Source: Clostridium neonatale (GTDB lineage: Bacteria > Bacillota > Clostridia > Clostridiales > Clostridiaceae). Taken from it: a stretch of 64,000 nucleotides of DNA. The notes under the pieces are model-generated. The model was given only the letters and a program-made list of their open reading frames with translations, did no database searches and was not told where the DNA came from. Location of the stretch: the NCBI RefSeq assembly GCF_001458595.1, contig NZ_LN890328.1:2977288-3041287 (forward strand), read 5' to 3'. Position numbers and translations under genes: made by a program. This document shows positions 45,452 to 54,655 of this stretch, one piece after another (position 1 is the first letter of the stretch; every line of letters starts with the position of its first letter).

Positions 45452-46154
45452 AAAAACATGCCTCCAAATCGTTAATCCTTATATAATTAATTTATTTTAT
45501 AAAGAAAAATTATCAATATAGAAAATTTTTCCCCATTTTTTAAATAATTCAATCATTTTCATATATTTTATATTTAAAATTCATAAGTAAATTATATCAT
45601 AGTAAAATAATATATTGTGATATTTTATGCATATTTATTCTAGTATTTTATATTTATATTATTTTAACATAATGTATATATAAATGTTTTAAAAAATGTT
45701 GCTAGTTTAAAAATTAAGAAAAATCGCTTGTATCAAGCTAATGTAAACATCTTGATACAAGAATATGTGAATTTTGAATGCTTAAAAAACATACTAAAAA
45801 TCTATTAAAATTTTATATTTTAGCATATACTACTGTTATCAAAATTAATTAGATTATGAAATATCCATATGACAAATTGACTTTCTAAGTTAATTAACAC
45901 AAATATAAAATTTTACTGTTAATCAAATTTCATAAATACAAGATTCTTTTCCAAATTAGCTCATAAGTCAATATGAATTAATTGAACATTCATGATATAA
46001 TTATGGTTATACTTTAATATACTTTGAACAAAAATAATAAATATTTATAAATATCCTAAATCATAATAATTTTTATATTTAAATTTAATTACCTTTGCAA
46101 TTTTTTATTAATTATATTTTATATTTAAATTTAGGACTTATATGAGGTGAAAAA
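45452..46154. other. 703-bp intergenic region between dapA and the CDF transporter
   Basis: AT-rich and without a reading frame. One clear inverted repeat, CTTGTATCAAG (45727-45737) with CTTGATACAAG (45751-45761), 11 bp with a 13-base loop and no T tract. It may be an operator or a small-RNA hairpin. No riboswitch or remnant gene was seen. Confidence 0.5.
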
Positions 46155-47330
46155 ATGTTTTTTGAATTACTTATCAACAAATTTATAAAAGACAAAAATA
46201 ATATTAAAAACGATAAAGTAAGAAACTCTTATGGGCTACTTGGAGGAATAGTAGGCATATTAGTAAACGTACTTCTATTTATAATAAAGTTATCAGTCGG
46301 TGTTATTGTATCGAGTATTGCAATTACTGCCGATGCCTTTAATAACCTTTCTGATGCAGCATCATCATTAATAACTATATTGGGATTCAAATTATCCAGT
46401 ATGCCTGCTGACAAAGAACATCCTTTTGGACATGGTAGATTAGAATATTTATCAGCTCTAATAGTTGCATTTATGGTAATGTTAGTTGGATTACAGTTTA
46501 TTAAAACTTCATTTAATAAGATAGTTAATCCTGAACCTGTTATATTTGATTTTATTCCATTTATATTATTATTTGTATCTATATTTCTTAAATTGTGGCT
46601 TTCAAAATTTAATAAGTATGTAGGCGATAAAATAAATTCTTCTGCATTAAAGGCTGCTTCTGTTGATGCTTTAGGAGATGTATTTACTACAAGCTGTGTT
46701 GTACTTTCTTTTCTAGCTTCAAAATTCACCACTCTTCCAATTGATGGATATGTGGGTTTGGCTGTAGCTATATTTATAGTCTATTCCGGATTTAATCTTG
46801 TTAAAGATACTATTAATCCTTTACTTGGTGAAGCTCCAGACCCTGAATTAGTTAAATCCATAGAAGAAAAAGTTCTTTCATATGAAAATATATTAGGAAC
46901 TCATGATTTAATTGTTCATAATTATGGTCCTGGAAAATGTATGGCATCTATTCACGCAGAAATTCCAAGTGACATAAGTGTCGTTGCTATACATGAAATA
47001 ATAGATAAGGCTGAAAGAGAAATATCTGCTGAACTTAAAATATATCTAGTAATTCATATAGATCCAGTTTGTAATATTGAAGGGGAAGTAAAAGAAGCTT
47101 ACGATGAGATTCAAAAAGTTATCGATGAATATGATTTTATAGAGTCTATACATGATTTTAGAGTCGTTGGTGAAGGCAAAATAAAAAATTTAATTTTTGA
47201 TGTAGTTTTAGATGTTACAAAAGATTCTCATTTAAGCAATGAAGCATTAATTGATTTAATTTCTGAAAGAGTTAAAAAAATACACCCATGCTATAATTGT
47301 GTAATCACAATTGATAAGCACTATGTATAA
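46155..47330 (+). CDS. cation diffusion facilitator (metal efflux) transporter
   Basis: 391 residues. N-terminal domain of about six membrane helices with the CDF signature: GVIVSSIAITADAFNNLSDA (acidic metal ligands in helix 2), HPFGHGRLEYLSAL, and the ASVDALGDV pair in helix 5. The cytoplasmic C-terminal domain is longer than usual, with the CDF-type dimerisation fold (about 215-295) and an extra ~90 residues. The substrate is probably Zn, Fe or Mn; the ligands alone do not decide. GAGGTG five bases before ATG 46155. Repeat C starts 27 bp after the stop. Confidence 0.93.
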   Translation: MFFELLINKFIKDKNNIKNDKVRNSYGLLGGIVGILVNVLLFIIKLSVGVIVSSIAITADAFNNLSDAASSLITILGFKLSSMPADKEHPFGHGRLEYLSALIVAFMVMLVGLQFIKTSFNKIVNPEPVIFDFIPFILLFVSIFLKLWLSKFNKYVGDKINSSALKAASVDALGDVFTTSCVVLSFLASKFTTLPIDGYVGLAVAIFIVYSGFNLVKDTINPLLGEAPDPELVKSIEEKVLSYENILGTHDLIVHNYGPGKCMASIHAEIPSDISVVAIHEIIDKAEREISAELKIYLVIHIDPVCNIEGEVKEAYDEIQKVIDEYDFIESIHDFRVVGEGKIKNLIFDVVLDVTKDSHLSNEALIDLISERVKKIHPCYNCVITIDKHYV

Positions 47331-47356
47331 AATTATAAATTATCAGTTCTCAATAT

Positions 47357-48201
47357 AAATAAGGGACGTAGTAAGTTTTAGTGAAATAACCGAAATAAAG
47401 CTCTCAAATTTGGCTCGCTTGCTACAAAAATGAAACTAAAAATTTAAACATCAATGATTGTACCCAAAACCGTTTGCTCCAAGGCATATAATGCTTAGTA
47501 AGGTACGAACTTAGCAGTATAGCCCATCTTTATCTACCGATGAAGATGGTTCCTTTAATATGCCTTAGACAAACAATTTTGGAACAATCATTAATGTAAA
47601 AATTCTAAAGCTTCATTTTTGAAGGCAAGTCTCCGCCCAATATGAGAGCTTTATTTCTTTGTTTCATCTAAACACAGAGTTTCAGATATTGTTGTTATAC
47701 ATAAATACATTTTTTAATTAATGAATAGTTATTTATACATGTTAAAGATTTAAAAAGTCAGTATTCTATAATTTTTTTAATGTACTAATTTATAGATGTA
47801 GGAAGATAAACTCTTACGGATTTGCTTATTTATTGGTGATATAGTGATTCAATAAGTAACTTTATAAATTACTACAATTTATTGAGACTATATTTTTAGT
47901 CATGTAATATTCATAAAACATATATTCTAGCTAAAATAAGTTAGATATCTATAATTTTAGAGGAAAACAAAGAAATTCAATATATGATAAGCGTAGTATT
48001 GTATTAAGAAATTTAAGCTGTTAACTTATTAGACAGAGGTTGTTCCAAAATTGTTTGTCCAAAACTTGTTTTTTGGGAGCAAACATTTTTGGGCACAACC
48101 TCTGTCTTTATAAGTTTTAGCTTAAATTTCCCTACAATCGAGCTTATATATATTGAATTTCGGTTGCTATCCACTAAATCTTGATTCTACAAAATATATT
48201 T
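47357..48201. repeat. large inverted-ended repeat, copy C
   Basis: 845 bp without a gene. Left end AAATAAGGGACGTAGTAAG; right end (leftward) AAATATATTTTGTAGAATCA. Hairpin 1 is 47392-47657: outer GAAATAAAGCTCTC / GAGAGCTTTATTTC, inner CCCAAAACCGTTTGCTCC / GACAAACAATTTTGG. Hairpin 2 is 47972-48161: GAAATTCAATATAT / TATATATTGAATTTC, inner TTCCAAAATTGTTTGTCC / GGGAGCAAACATTTTTGGG. The inner arms of the two hairpins are reverse-oriented versions of each other. The module (47481-47566) is in the tip of hairpin 1. The right end is 14 bp from the M13 peptidase stop codon. Confidence 0.82.
47481..47566 (+). repeat. small structured module, copy in repeat C
   Basis: AAGGCATATAATGC, TTAGT, loop AAGGTACGA, ACTTAGC, AGTATAGCCC, hairpin CATCTTTATC / GATGAAGATG (one mismatch), then TTTAATATGCCTT closing on AAGGCATA. 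Flanked by GTTTGCTCC and GACAAAC, the tip of hairpin 1. Confidence 0.75.
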
Positions 48202-48214
48202 ATATTGTTGAAAG

Positions 48215-50383
48215 TTACCATATTTTCAGCCTATCTTCTGGCTTAACATACATTTTATCGCCTTCTTTAATTCCATATGTTTCATAGAACTTTTCATATT
48301 GTGATAAAACTGCATTTACTCTGTATTTATATGGTGAATGAGTATCCCAATTTAACATTTGTTGTTCATATTCAGGTGATCTTGCACATCTATATCCTAT
48401 TGCATAATTTTCAAAGAATTCTTTATAATCTGCATCAGGCATTGTTTCTAATATATCTAATAAACATGCCATTGATGTAACATCTGCAATATTTTCACCT
48501 AGTGTGCTTTCACCATTAATAAATTGACCAGGCAACCCTTCTATACTGCTATAAAATTCTTTAAATTTCTCTGCCTTCTCATTAAATTTATTATAATCTT
48601 CTATATTCCACCAGTTTTGATAGTTTCCATCTGCATCATATAATGCACCAAGATCATCAAAGGCATGGCTAATTTCATGACCTAAAACAAACCCAACAGT
48701 TGCTAATTTTTTTTCCTTAGAATCATTAATATTATAGAAATCTGGCTCTAAAAGACCCGCTGTAACAACTAAGCTATTAGTTTCAAAATGATATTCTGCA
48801 AATACTCCTTGTGGCGTAACTGTTCCCGAAAAAATTTCATCGTTTAAAGGCTCGTATAGTTCAGCAAATTCTTTTTTCCTTTGATGTTCAGTAATATTCA
48901 TCATATTTTCAACTAATGAACCACCTTCAGCAAATGATTTAATTTCTACACCCGAATAATCTTCATAAGTTTCTGGATATCCTATATTAAATTTCAATTT
49001 ATCCAACTTATTTAATGCATTTTTCTTAGTTAAATCACTTATCCAATCATTATTATTTATTCTCTTTCTATAAGTTGAAACTAATTCCTTTGCTAATAAT
49101 TCAACATCTCTTTTTTCTTCTTCATTACAGTATTTATCAGTGTACAACTTTCCAAGTGCTTCTGTAAAATTAGCATATATAGTCTCATAAGCATCATTTT
49201 CAGCCGATTGTGTACTATTACTTTCAGTTTGGTTTAAATAAGCTATATATTCATCATTTAATCTTACAAAATCATCATCAAGAAATTTACCTAATGCCTG
49301 TAGTATTGTAATTTCAATATAATTTTTTATTTGCGGAAGATTTTCTTCTGTATATAAAGCATTTAGACTTTGAAGCCACTTTTTCTGCTGAACTATTATC
49401 GTATTCTTACTTTTATCTATACCAAGTCCATTCATAACCTTAGACAATTGTAAATTAGGAGCCATTTTATTTAATTCATCCATAGTCACAGAGACATTAA
49501 GTGATTTATAGTCAATTTCTCCTCCATATAACTGATCCATTCCTATCATACTCTTTGCTATATTTTCTTCAAACGATATAAGATCATCAGTTTTCTTCTT
49601 AGCTTCATCTTCAGAATATCCACTTAGTTTTAAAGTACTTTCTATATAATTAATATATTTTTCTTTTCTTTCTTTACTTTCTTCAGTATCACTAAAATAA
49701 TCGTTACTATTAACTAATCCAAGTAAAGTTGGCTGTATATATAGTTGATGACTCTTATTTGTATATAAAGGTGATACTTTAAATCTAAATAAATTATTAA
49801 ATATATCCATTTCATTAGTACATAAAAGCTCTGTTAACTCATCAATTGAATTCACATTTTTAATTTTATCAACATACTTTTTGGCACCATCTACACCTTG
49901 TCTATTTCTTGCTTCTGTATCAAGCATGTTATTATATAAATTAATCATCTTACCTTCAACAGTATCTGATGAATAATTAGACTGTTCCTTCAACATTTCA
50001 TTAAATATGTCTCTCACGTCTACAGTACTTTTCGCTGTAAGATAGGTATAATAACTGATTTCCTGAAGATCAGGTGTAATATATTGATTTACTCCATTAA
50101 TCCAATCATTATTGATAGAACCATAAAAATCATCTTGGTATCCTGAACTTGTTTCTTTTCCATTATCTAAAACAGATCTTGTCCTATTACTGCTTGAGCT
50201 TGCAGGTGGCTTATATTTACTCCATATGATATCTTCAAAATCATATTGAATTCCTTGCTTATCTGCATAAGAATTATTAATATTCTCATTAGCGGCTTTG
50301 GCATCTGTTGAAAATAGCGTAAATGTTGTCATAAAAGCCATGGTAAATGATATTACCTTAACCATTCTCTTTAAATTAATCAT
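48215..50383 (-). CDS. secreted M13 (neprilysin/PepO-like) metallopeptidase
   Basis: 722 residues with a signal peptide (cleavage near TDAKAA). Zinc endopeptidase of family M13. Catalytic motif VLGHEISHAFDD (HExxH, about residue 565) and third-ligand motif GENIADVTS about 60 residues later. The conserved late CRARSPEYEQQ and C-terminal YKYRVNAVLSQYEKFYETY are present. N-terminal family domain begins QDDFYGSINNDWI. No wall-binding repeats. The Shine-Dalgarno GGGAG is about 12 bases before ATG 50383. M13 enzymes usually cut short peptides; substrate unknown. Confidence 0.94.
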   Translation of the reverse strand: MINLKRMVKVISFTMAFMTTFTLFSTDAKAANENINNSYADKQGIQYDFEDIIWSKYKPPASSSSNRTRSVLDNGKETSSGYQDDFYGSINNDWINGVNQYITPDLQEISYYTYLTAKSTVDVRDIFNEMLKEQSNYSSDTVEGKMINLYNNMLDTEARNRQGVDGAKKYVDKIKNVNSIDELTELLCTNEMDIFNNLFRFKVSPLYTNKSHQLYIQPTLLGLVNSNDYFSDTEESKERKEKYINYIESTLKLSGYSEDEAKKKTDDLISFEENIAKSMIGMDQLYGGEIDYKSLNVSVTMDELNKMAPNLQLSKVMNGLGIDKSKNTIIVQQKKWLQSLNALYTEENLPQIKNYIEITILQALGKFLDDDFVRLNDEYIAYLNQTESNSTQSAENDAYETIYANFTEALGKLYTDKYCNEEEKRDVELLAKELVSTYRKRINNNDWISDLTKKNALNKLDKLKFNIGYPETYEDYSGVEIKSFAEGGSLVENMMNITEHQRKKEFAELYEPLNDEIFSGTVTPQGVFAEYHFETNSLVVTAGLLEPDFYNINDSKEKKLATVGFVLGHEISHAFDDLGALYDADGNYQNWWNIEDYNKFNEKAEKFKEFYSSIEGLPGQFINGESTLGENIADVTSMACLLDILETMPDADYKEFFENYAIGYRCARSPEYEQQMLNWDTHSPYKYRVNAVLSQYEKFYETYGIKEGDKMYVKPEDRLKIW

Positions 50384-50507
50384 AGGCTTTAACCATCTCC
50401 CTTCATCTTCTTAAATTAAGCTTGTATATATAGTATAACATCTTTATATTCATAACTTCTATTAAAAAGAACTTAATATTTCTATTATCTATATTTTTAT
50501 CTTTATA

Positions 50508-50544
50508 ATGCAAAAATCCTAGAGTCTTTTTGCTCTAGGATTTT
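50508..50544 (-). terminator. terminator of the small membrane protein gene
   Basis: 12-bp stem AAAATCCTAGAG / CTCTAGGATTTT, 8-base loop, then TTTTTG leftward. It is 135 bp past the stop at 50679. Confidence 0.85.
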
Positions 50545-50678
50545 AGATTATTTATTTGCTCTTTAAATCTTTTACAAATATGTGCTTATAAATTACTAAG
50601 TTAATTCATAAAGCTTTTGTTAATAAATAAAAATCAAATATATTATTTGTTTTCATAAGTTACATTAATATTTAAAAA

Positions 50679-50996
50679 TCAGAAGAATATTTTTATAATT
50701 CCTAGTATCATTGAAGATACTATAAGAATTTTACTTAACATATAATATTTTTTTACTACAAAATAAAGTACTAATCCAATAATAGCTGGTACTCCCATCA
50801 ACCAAGCAATACATTTTTCCATAACCCAATTTGTAGGTAAAGATGTTACATTCAATAATGTTATAATAACACTAACTGCTCCTGCAAAAATAAATGCTAT
50901 ATTTTGTTTATTTTTTTCTTTAGTTATAAATAACATTAATGCAGCACAAATACTAATTACAGTCATTGATATAAATAAAATTAAAAGTGCTCCCAT
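50679..50996 (-). CDS. small integral membrane protein, unknown function
   Basis: 105 residues with about four hydrophobic segments (LLILFISMTVISICAALMLF, IAFIFAGAVSVIITLLNV, LMGVPAIIGLVLYFVV, LSKILIVSSMILGIIKIFF) and a short Lys-rich loop KEKNKQN. AAGGAGAG about seven bases before ATG 50996. No family recognised. It is separated by a terminator from the ABC operon upstream. Confidence 0.75.
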   Translation of the reverse strand: MGALLILFISMTVISICAALMLFITKEKNKQNIAFIFAGAVSVIITLLNVTSLPTNWVMEKCIAWLMGVPAIIGLVLYFVVKKYYMLSKILIVSSMILGIIKIFF

Positions 50997-51130
50997 GATA
51001 ATTCTCTCCTTCCATATTTCTTTTATCGTTTTATTTAACTACATAATAGATTATTATTATATCATTAACTTTTACAAGCAAAAATATATATTATAAAATT
51101 TCAAAACTATAACTTCTGAACTTATACTTG

Positions 51131-51182
51131 CAAAAAAACAGAGAGAGTTATATCTAAAATTTAAATATAACTCTCTCTGTTT
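51131..51182 (-). terminator. terminator of the amino-acid ABC operon
   Basis: Perfect 18-bp stem AAACAGAGAGAGTTATAT / ATATAACTCTCTCTGTTT, 11-base loop, then TTTT leftward; 14 bp past the ATPase stop. Confidence 0.92.
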
Positions 51183-51195
51183 ATAAATCTTTATT

Positions 51196-51918
51196 TTAAA
51201 GCACCTTTGATAAAAAATCTATTGTACGTGGATTCTTAGGATTTTTAAATATTTCATCTGGTGTACCTTGTTCTACGATTTTTCCACCATCCATAAATAA
51301 TATTCTATCTCCAACTTCTCTTGCAAACCCCATTTCATGAGTAACAACTACCATTGTCATCCCTTCTTTTGCAAGATCCTTCATAACATTTAGAACCTCA
51401 CCGACCATTTCTGGATCTAATGCTGATGTTGGTTCGTCAAACAACATTACGTCTGGCTCCATAGCTAATGCTCTTGCTATAGCTATTCTTTGCTTTTGAC
51501 CACCTGAAAGTGATGCTGGATATGCATCTATTTTATCAATTAGCCCTACTTTATTTAATAGCTCTTTTGCTTTTGCTTCTGCTTGTTCATTAGACATCTT
51601 TTTAACTCTCATAGGCGCTAGACAGATGTTTTGTTTTACTGTTTTATGTGGGAATAAATTAAACTGTTGAAATACCATTCCCATTTTTTCTCTCATCTTA
51701 TTTATGTCAGTTGCCTTTGATGTTATATCTTTTCCTTCAAAAGTAATTGTGCCTGATGTAGGAACTTCTAATAGATTAAGGCATCTTAAGAAAGTACTTT
51801 TTCCTGAACCTGATGGTCCAATTACAACTACCACTTCCCCTTTAGCGATATGCTCATCAATTCCCTTTAGTACTTCATTTTTTCCAAAACTCTTGTTTAA
51901 ATCTTTAACGTATATCAC
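51196..51918 (-). CDS. polar amino-acid ABC transporter ATP-binding protein (GlnQ-like)
   Basis: ATPase energising the importer encoded by the next two genes upstream. 240 residues. Walker A GPSGSGKST, Q-loop VFQQFNLFPHKT, signature LSGGQKQRIAIARAL, Walker B MLFDEPTSALDPE, switch His in VVVTHEMGFAREV; all typical of the glutamine/cystine branch. The start is GTG 51918, overlapping the permease end by 14 bp. Last gene of the operon. Confidence 0.95.
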   Translation of the reverse strand: MIYVKDLNKSFGKNEVLKGIDEHIAKGEVVVVIGPSGSGKSTFLRCLNLLEVPTSGTITFEGKDITSKATDINKMREKMGMVFQQFNLFPHKTVKQNICLAPMRVKKMSNEQAEAKAKELLNKVGLIDKIDAYPASLSGGQKQRIAIARALAMEPDVMLFDEPTSALDPEMVGEVLNVMKDLAKEGMTMVVVTHEMGFAREVGDRILFMDGGKIVEQGTPDEIFKNPKNPRTIDFLSKVL

Positions 51919-52564
51919 TAGCCTTTAATCTCCTTTCAACAAATCCTAAACATCTTGTTAATGTGAATGTAATTACAAAATAAAATACTGCTGCAACAAT
52001 TACTGGTTCTAATCCAAGTGCTGTATTTCCTCTTACTATTCCAGCATTGTACATAAGCTCTGCAACACCTATTACAGAAACCATTGAAGATTCTTTAATT
52101 ACTGATATAAATTCATTTCCAAGTGCAGGCAAGATATTTTTAAATGCTTGAGGTATTATAATATCAATCATTGCTTGCCCTTGAGTCATACCTAAACTTC
52201 TTGACGCTTCCATTTGCCCCTTATCAACAGCTTCAATACCAGCTCTTATTATCTCTGAAACATATGCAGCTGAATTTAATGATAATGCAACTATACCAAC
52301 TGCCATATCTGACATATCTAATCCAGTTAAATTAGGTAACCCTATATAGATTATATAAATCTGAACTAAAAGAGGTGTACCTCTTACAAATTCTACATAT
52401 GCTGTTGCTAAGATGCTTATAGGTTTAATTTTTGAACGCCTAATAAGTGTTAATAACAAACCTAAAATTGTTCCAAATAATACTGCGCATAAAGCCAGTA
52501 TTATTGTTATTTCTGCACCTTTTATATAGTAACTTGAGTATTTATCTAAAAATGTAAAATTCAA
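51905..52564 (-). CDS. polar amino-acid ABC transporter permease (HisM/GlnP family)
   Basis: 219 residues with about five membrane helices. It carries the ATPase-coupling EAA loop (EASRSLGMTQGQAMIDIIIP) and the family N-terminus GAEITIILALCAVLFGTILG. The start is TTG 52564, with AAGGAGG seven bases upstream. It lies between the binding-protein and ATPase genes. Substrate class is polar amino acids (Gln, Cys or Arg); it cannot be narrowed. Confidence 0.95.
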   Translation of the reverse strand: MNFTFLDKYSSYYIKGAEITIILALCAVLFGTILGLLLTLIRRSKIKPISILATAYVEFVRGTPLLVQIYIIYIGLPNLTGLDMSDMAVGIVALSLNSAAYVSEIIRAGIEAVDKGQMEASRSLGMTQGQAMIDIIIPQAFKNILPALGNEFISVIKESSMVSVIGVAELMYNAGIVRGNTALGLEPVIVAAVFYFVITFTLTRCLGFVERRLKASDIR

Positions 52565-52634
52565 AATACAACCTCCTTAGTCAATTCATCCCTATTAGGA
52601 ACCCCCTATGGGTAATTTCATTCAATGTTTAATT

Positions 52635-53495
52635 CTATTGTTCAGCTGCTAAATCACTTGCATCTGAAACAAATTTTGTTATCTTATCTTCTTCTTTTAA
52701 CTTGCTTATAGTCTTGTTGACTTCTGTTTGTAATTCAGTAGAACCTTTCTTTAAAGCTATTGCAGCTCCACCATTTTCATCTGTTACTACAAAATCAGAC
52801 ATTGCTATATCTTTATTTTTATCACAATTAATCTTTGCAACACCTTCTTCAATTAAAATAGCATCTACTTTATTGTTCTTTAAGTCCAATACTAAGTCTG
52901 TAACCTTTGCTAAAGATTTAATGTTTGCTTCATCAAAATTGTCTTTTGCAATTCCTTCTTGAATTGATCCTTTTTGAACTCCAATCTTTTTACCCTTTAA
53001 GTCATCAAATGATTTAACTGAACCTTCTTCACCACTTCTTAAAATAAAACGATGAGTTGCAGTATAGTAAATATCTGAAAAATCAGCATTTTCCTTTCTT
53101 TCATCTGTAGGAGTCATTCCTGCAAATACCATATCAACTTTTCCTGCTTGAAGAGCTACAAGTAACCCATCAAAATCCATATCCTTTACTTCTAGTTCAA
53201 CGCCTAACTCTTTAGCAACTTCCTTTGCTATATCAATATCAAACCCTACTATTTCATCTTTTCCATTCGCCATTGTATGGAATTCATATGGTGGATAATC
53301 TGCGCTTGTACCTACTACAAGTTTTCCTTTTGATTTTATATCACTTAAATTTCCTCCATCGGCTTTTTGCTCTACAGCCGCACCTTCTGTCTTTTCCCCT
53401 TCAGTTTTGCTACTACTTCCACATCCTATTGCACTAATTGCCATTGTAGCTACTGCAACAACTGCGATCATCTTTTTTAATATTCCTTTTTTCAT
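52635..53495 (-). CDS. amino-acid ABC transporter substrate-binding lipoprotein (family 3)
   Basis: 286 residues. Lipoprotein signal with lipobox AIGC at about residue 24. Family 3 solute-binding fold: KLVVGTSADYPPYEF, GFDIDIAKEVAKELGVELE, and DMVFAGMTPTDERKENADFS, whose Arg in TDER contacts the ligand carboxylate in relatives. GGGGG site before ATG 53495. First gene of the three-gene importer operon; a near-consensus promoter lies 80 bp upstream. Confidence 0.95.
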   Translation of the reverse strand: MKKGILKKMIAVVAVATMAISAIGCGSSSKTEGEKTEGAAVEQKADGGNLSDIKSKGKLVVGTSADYPPYEFHTMANGKDEIVGFDIDIAKEVAKELGVELEVKDMDFDGLLVALQAGKVDMVFAGMTPTDERKENADFSDIYYTATHRFILRSGEEGSVKSFDDLKGKKIGVQKGSIQEGIAKDNFDEANIKSLAKVTDLVLDLKNNKVDAILIEEGVAKINCDKNKDIAMSDFVVTDENGGAAIALKKGSTELQTEVNKTISKLKEEDKITKFVSDASDLAAEQ

Positions 53496-53574
53496 TTATT
53501 AATCCCCCTTCTTATTTGCTATACTTCCCTTATTGACCTTTTTCATAATGGCCTGTCTTTCTTTTGATAAACTT

Positions 53575-53603
53575 ATTATAAACACTTATTTATAATTATG
53601 CAA
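53575..53603 (-). promoter_or_regulatory. sigma-A promoter of the amino-acid ABC operon
   Basis: Leftward TTGCAT, 17-bp spacer, TATAAT, 80 bp upstream of the start. The rest of the 53604-53804 gap is AT-rich, with no riboswitch or operator recognised. Confidence 0.8.
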
Positions 53604-53804
53604 TAGTTATGTATAAAATTCTTTAATATTTTTTGTCAAATATTAAATTTCAGATCAATATATATTAATATTAGAATATCAATATACTTTATTTTATGTT
53701 ATTTTTAATATTTTAATGTGCATATTGTATTATTATGCATACATTAAATAATTCATGTATAATAAAAAAATCGCTAAGGCGACTATGATATAATCTTTTA
53801 AAGA

Positions 53805-53848
53805 ATAAAAAACGCCAAAGCCCTTTAAGATATTAAGCATTAGCGTTT
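53805..53848 (-). terminator. terminator of the glycerol-phosphate-type ABC operon
   Basis: Leftward AACGCTAATGC, loop, GCTTTGGCGTT, then TTTTTTATT; 8 bp past the stop of the gene at 53856. A second short hairpin, TCGC-CTTA-GCGA followed by TTTTTTT, at 53764-53782 may back it up. Confidence 0.82.
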
Positions 53849-53855
53849 AACAGTT

Positions 53856-54653
53856 CTATTTATTTAGTTTATTTTTTATATATTCTATGTCCTCAATAAT
53901 CCCAAAGACATCTTTGTAACACTGCTTTCCATACTCAAGGACTAAGTCTGCATCACTTGTATATTTTTTATACAAGTCTAAGAATTTATCAAAGCTTAAT
54001 TTTCCATCATTTATTCTATTATGATTATCCTCAAATCCATCATTATTATGAATATGATATGCAACAATCTTATCTTTTAACTCCATAATAATATTCTCTA
54101 TATCCCATTTGTTTGCAAATGCATGCCCTATATCTATAAGTATATTATTAGGAATACTTTTTGCCATTTCTATAAATTCTTTTTCATTAAATAACATATT
54201 TTCATGTGAAATTACACCACAATTTTCTACTACAATTTTTGAATCATATTCCTTTGCATTTTCATTCAAATCTATTAAGTTCTCAGATGATGCCTCTATC
54301 ATTCTTTCCTTATTTTCCTGAACAACTTTGCAGTTGTTATGATGATATACGATATATCTACTATTCAATTCTTTTGATATTTCTAACGTACTATTGAAAT
54401 ATTCATTTGTTCTTATATATTCTAAAGATCCTTTTTCTGCCGAATGTTCTGTCTCATAATATGGTCCATGTAATGAAATTTTATAATCTTTAAGCCTATC
54501 AATATTATCATCAATAAACTTAATAAATACATCATTCTGCCACTCTACAAAAAGTTCTATTCCAATACTTCTATCATTAATTTTATCTAAAAGACTAAAA
54601 ATTTCTTCAAGCTGATCTGGATTATATAAATTTGTACTTATATAAATATTCAT
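53856..54653 (-). CDS. sugar-phosphate isomerase/epimerase-like TIM-barrel protein
   Basis: 265 residues of the xylose-isomerase-like / AP-endonuclease-2 TIM-barrel superfamily. Metal-binding candidates appear at strand ends: LHGPYYE, YHHNNCK, VVENCG, LIDIGHAFAN, YHIHNNDGFEDNHNRINDG and LVLEYG. The pattern of His, Glu and Asp fits a divalent-metal isomerase/epimerase or a phosphodiesterase-like use of the fold. Start 54653 lies three bases from the ATPase stop, with GGAGATTT upstream. As last gene of an operon with a phosphatase and a Ugp-like importer, it probably acts on the imported compound or its product. Confidence 0.8.
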   Translation of the reverse strand: MNIYISTNLYNPDQLEEIFSLLDKINDRSIGIELFVEWQNDVFIKFIDDNIDRLKDYKISLHGPYYETEHSAEKGSLEYIRTNEYFNSTLEISKELNSRYIVYHHNNCKVVQENKERMIEASSENLIDLNENAKEYDSKIVVENCGVISHENMLFNEKEFIEMAKSIPNNILIDIGHAFANKWDIENIIMELKDKIVAYHIHNNDGFEDNHNRINDGKLSFDKFLDLYKKYTSDADLVLEYGKQCYKDVFGIIEDIEYIKNKLNK

Positions 54654-54655
54654 AA

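Noticed and set aside
45452..45700. Lysine riboswitch upstream of dapA
   Set aside because: The region is almost pure A/T and lacks the conserved G-rich motifs and five-helix layout.
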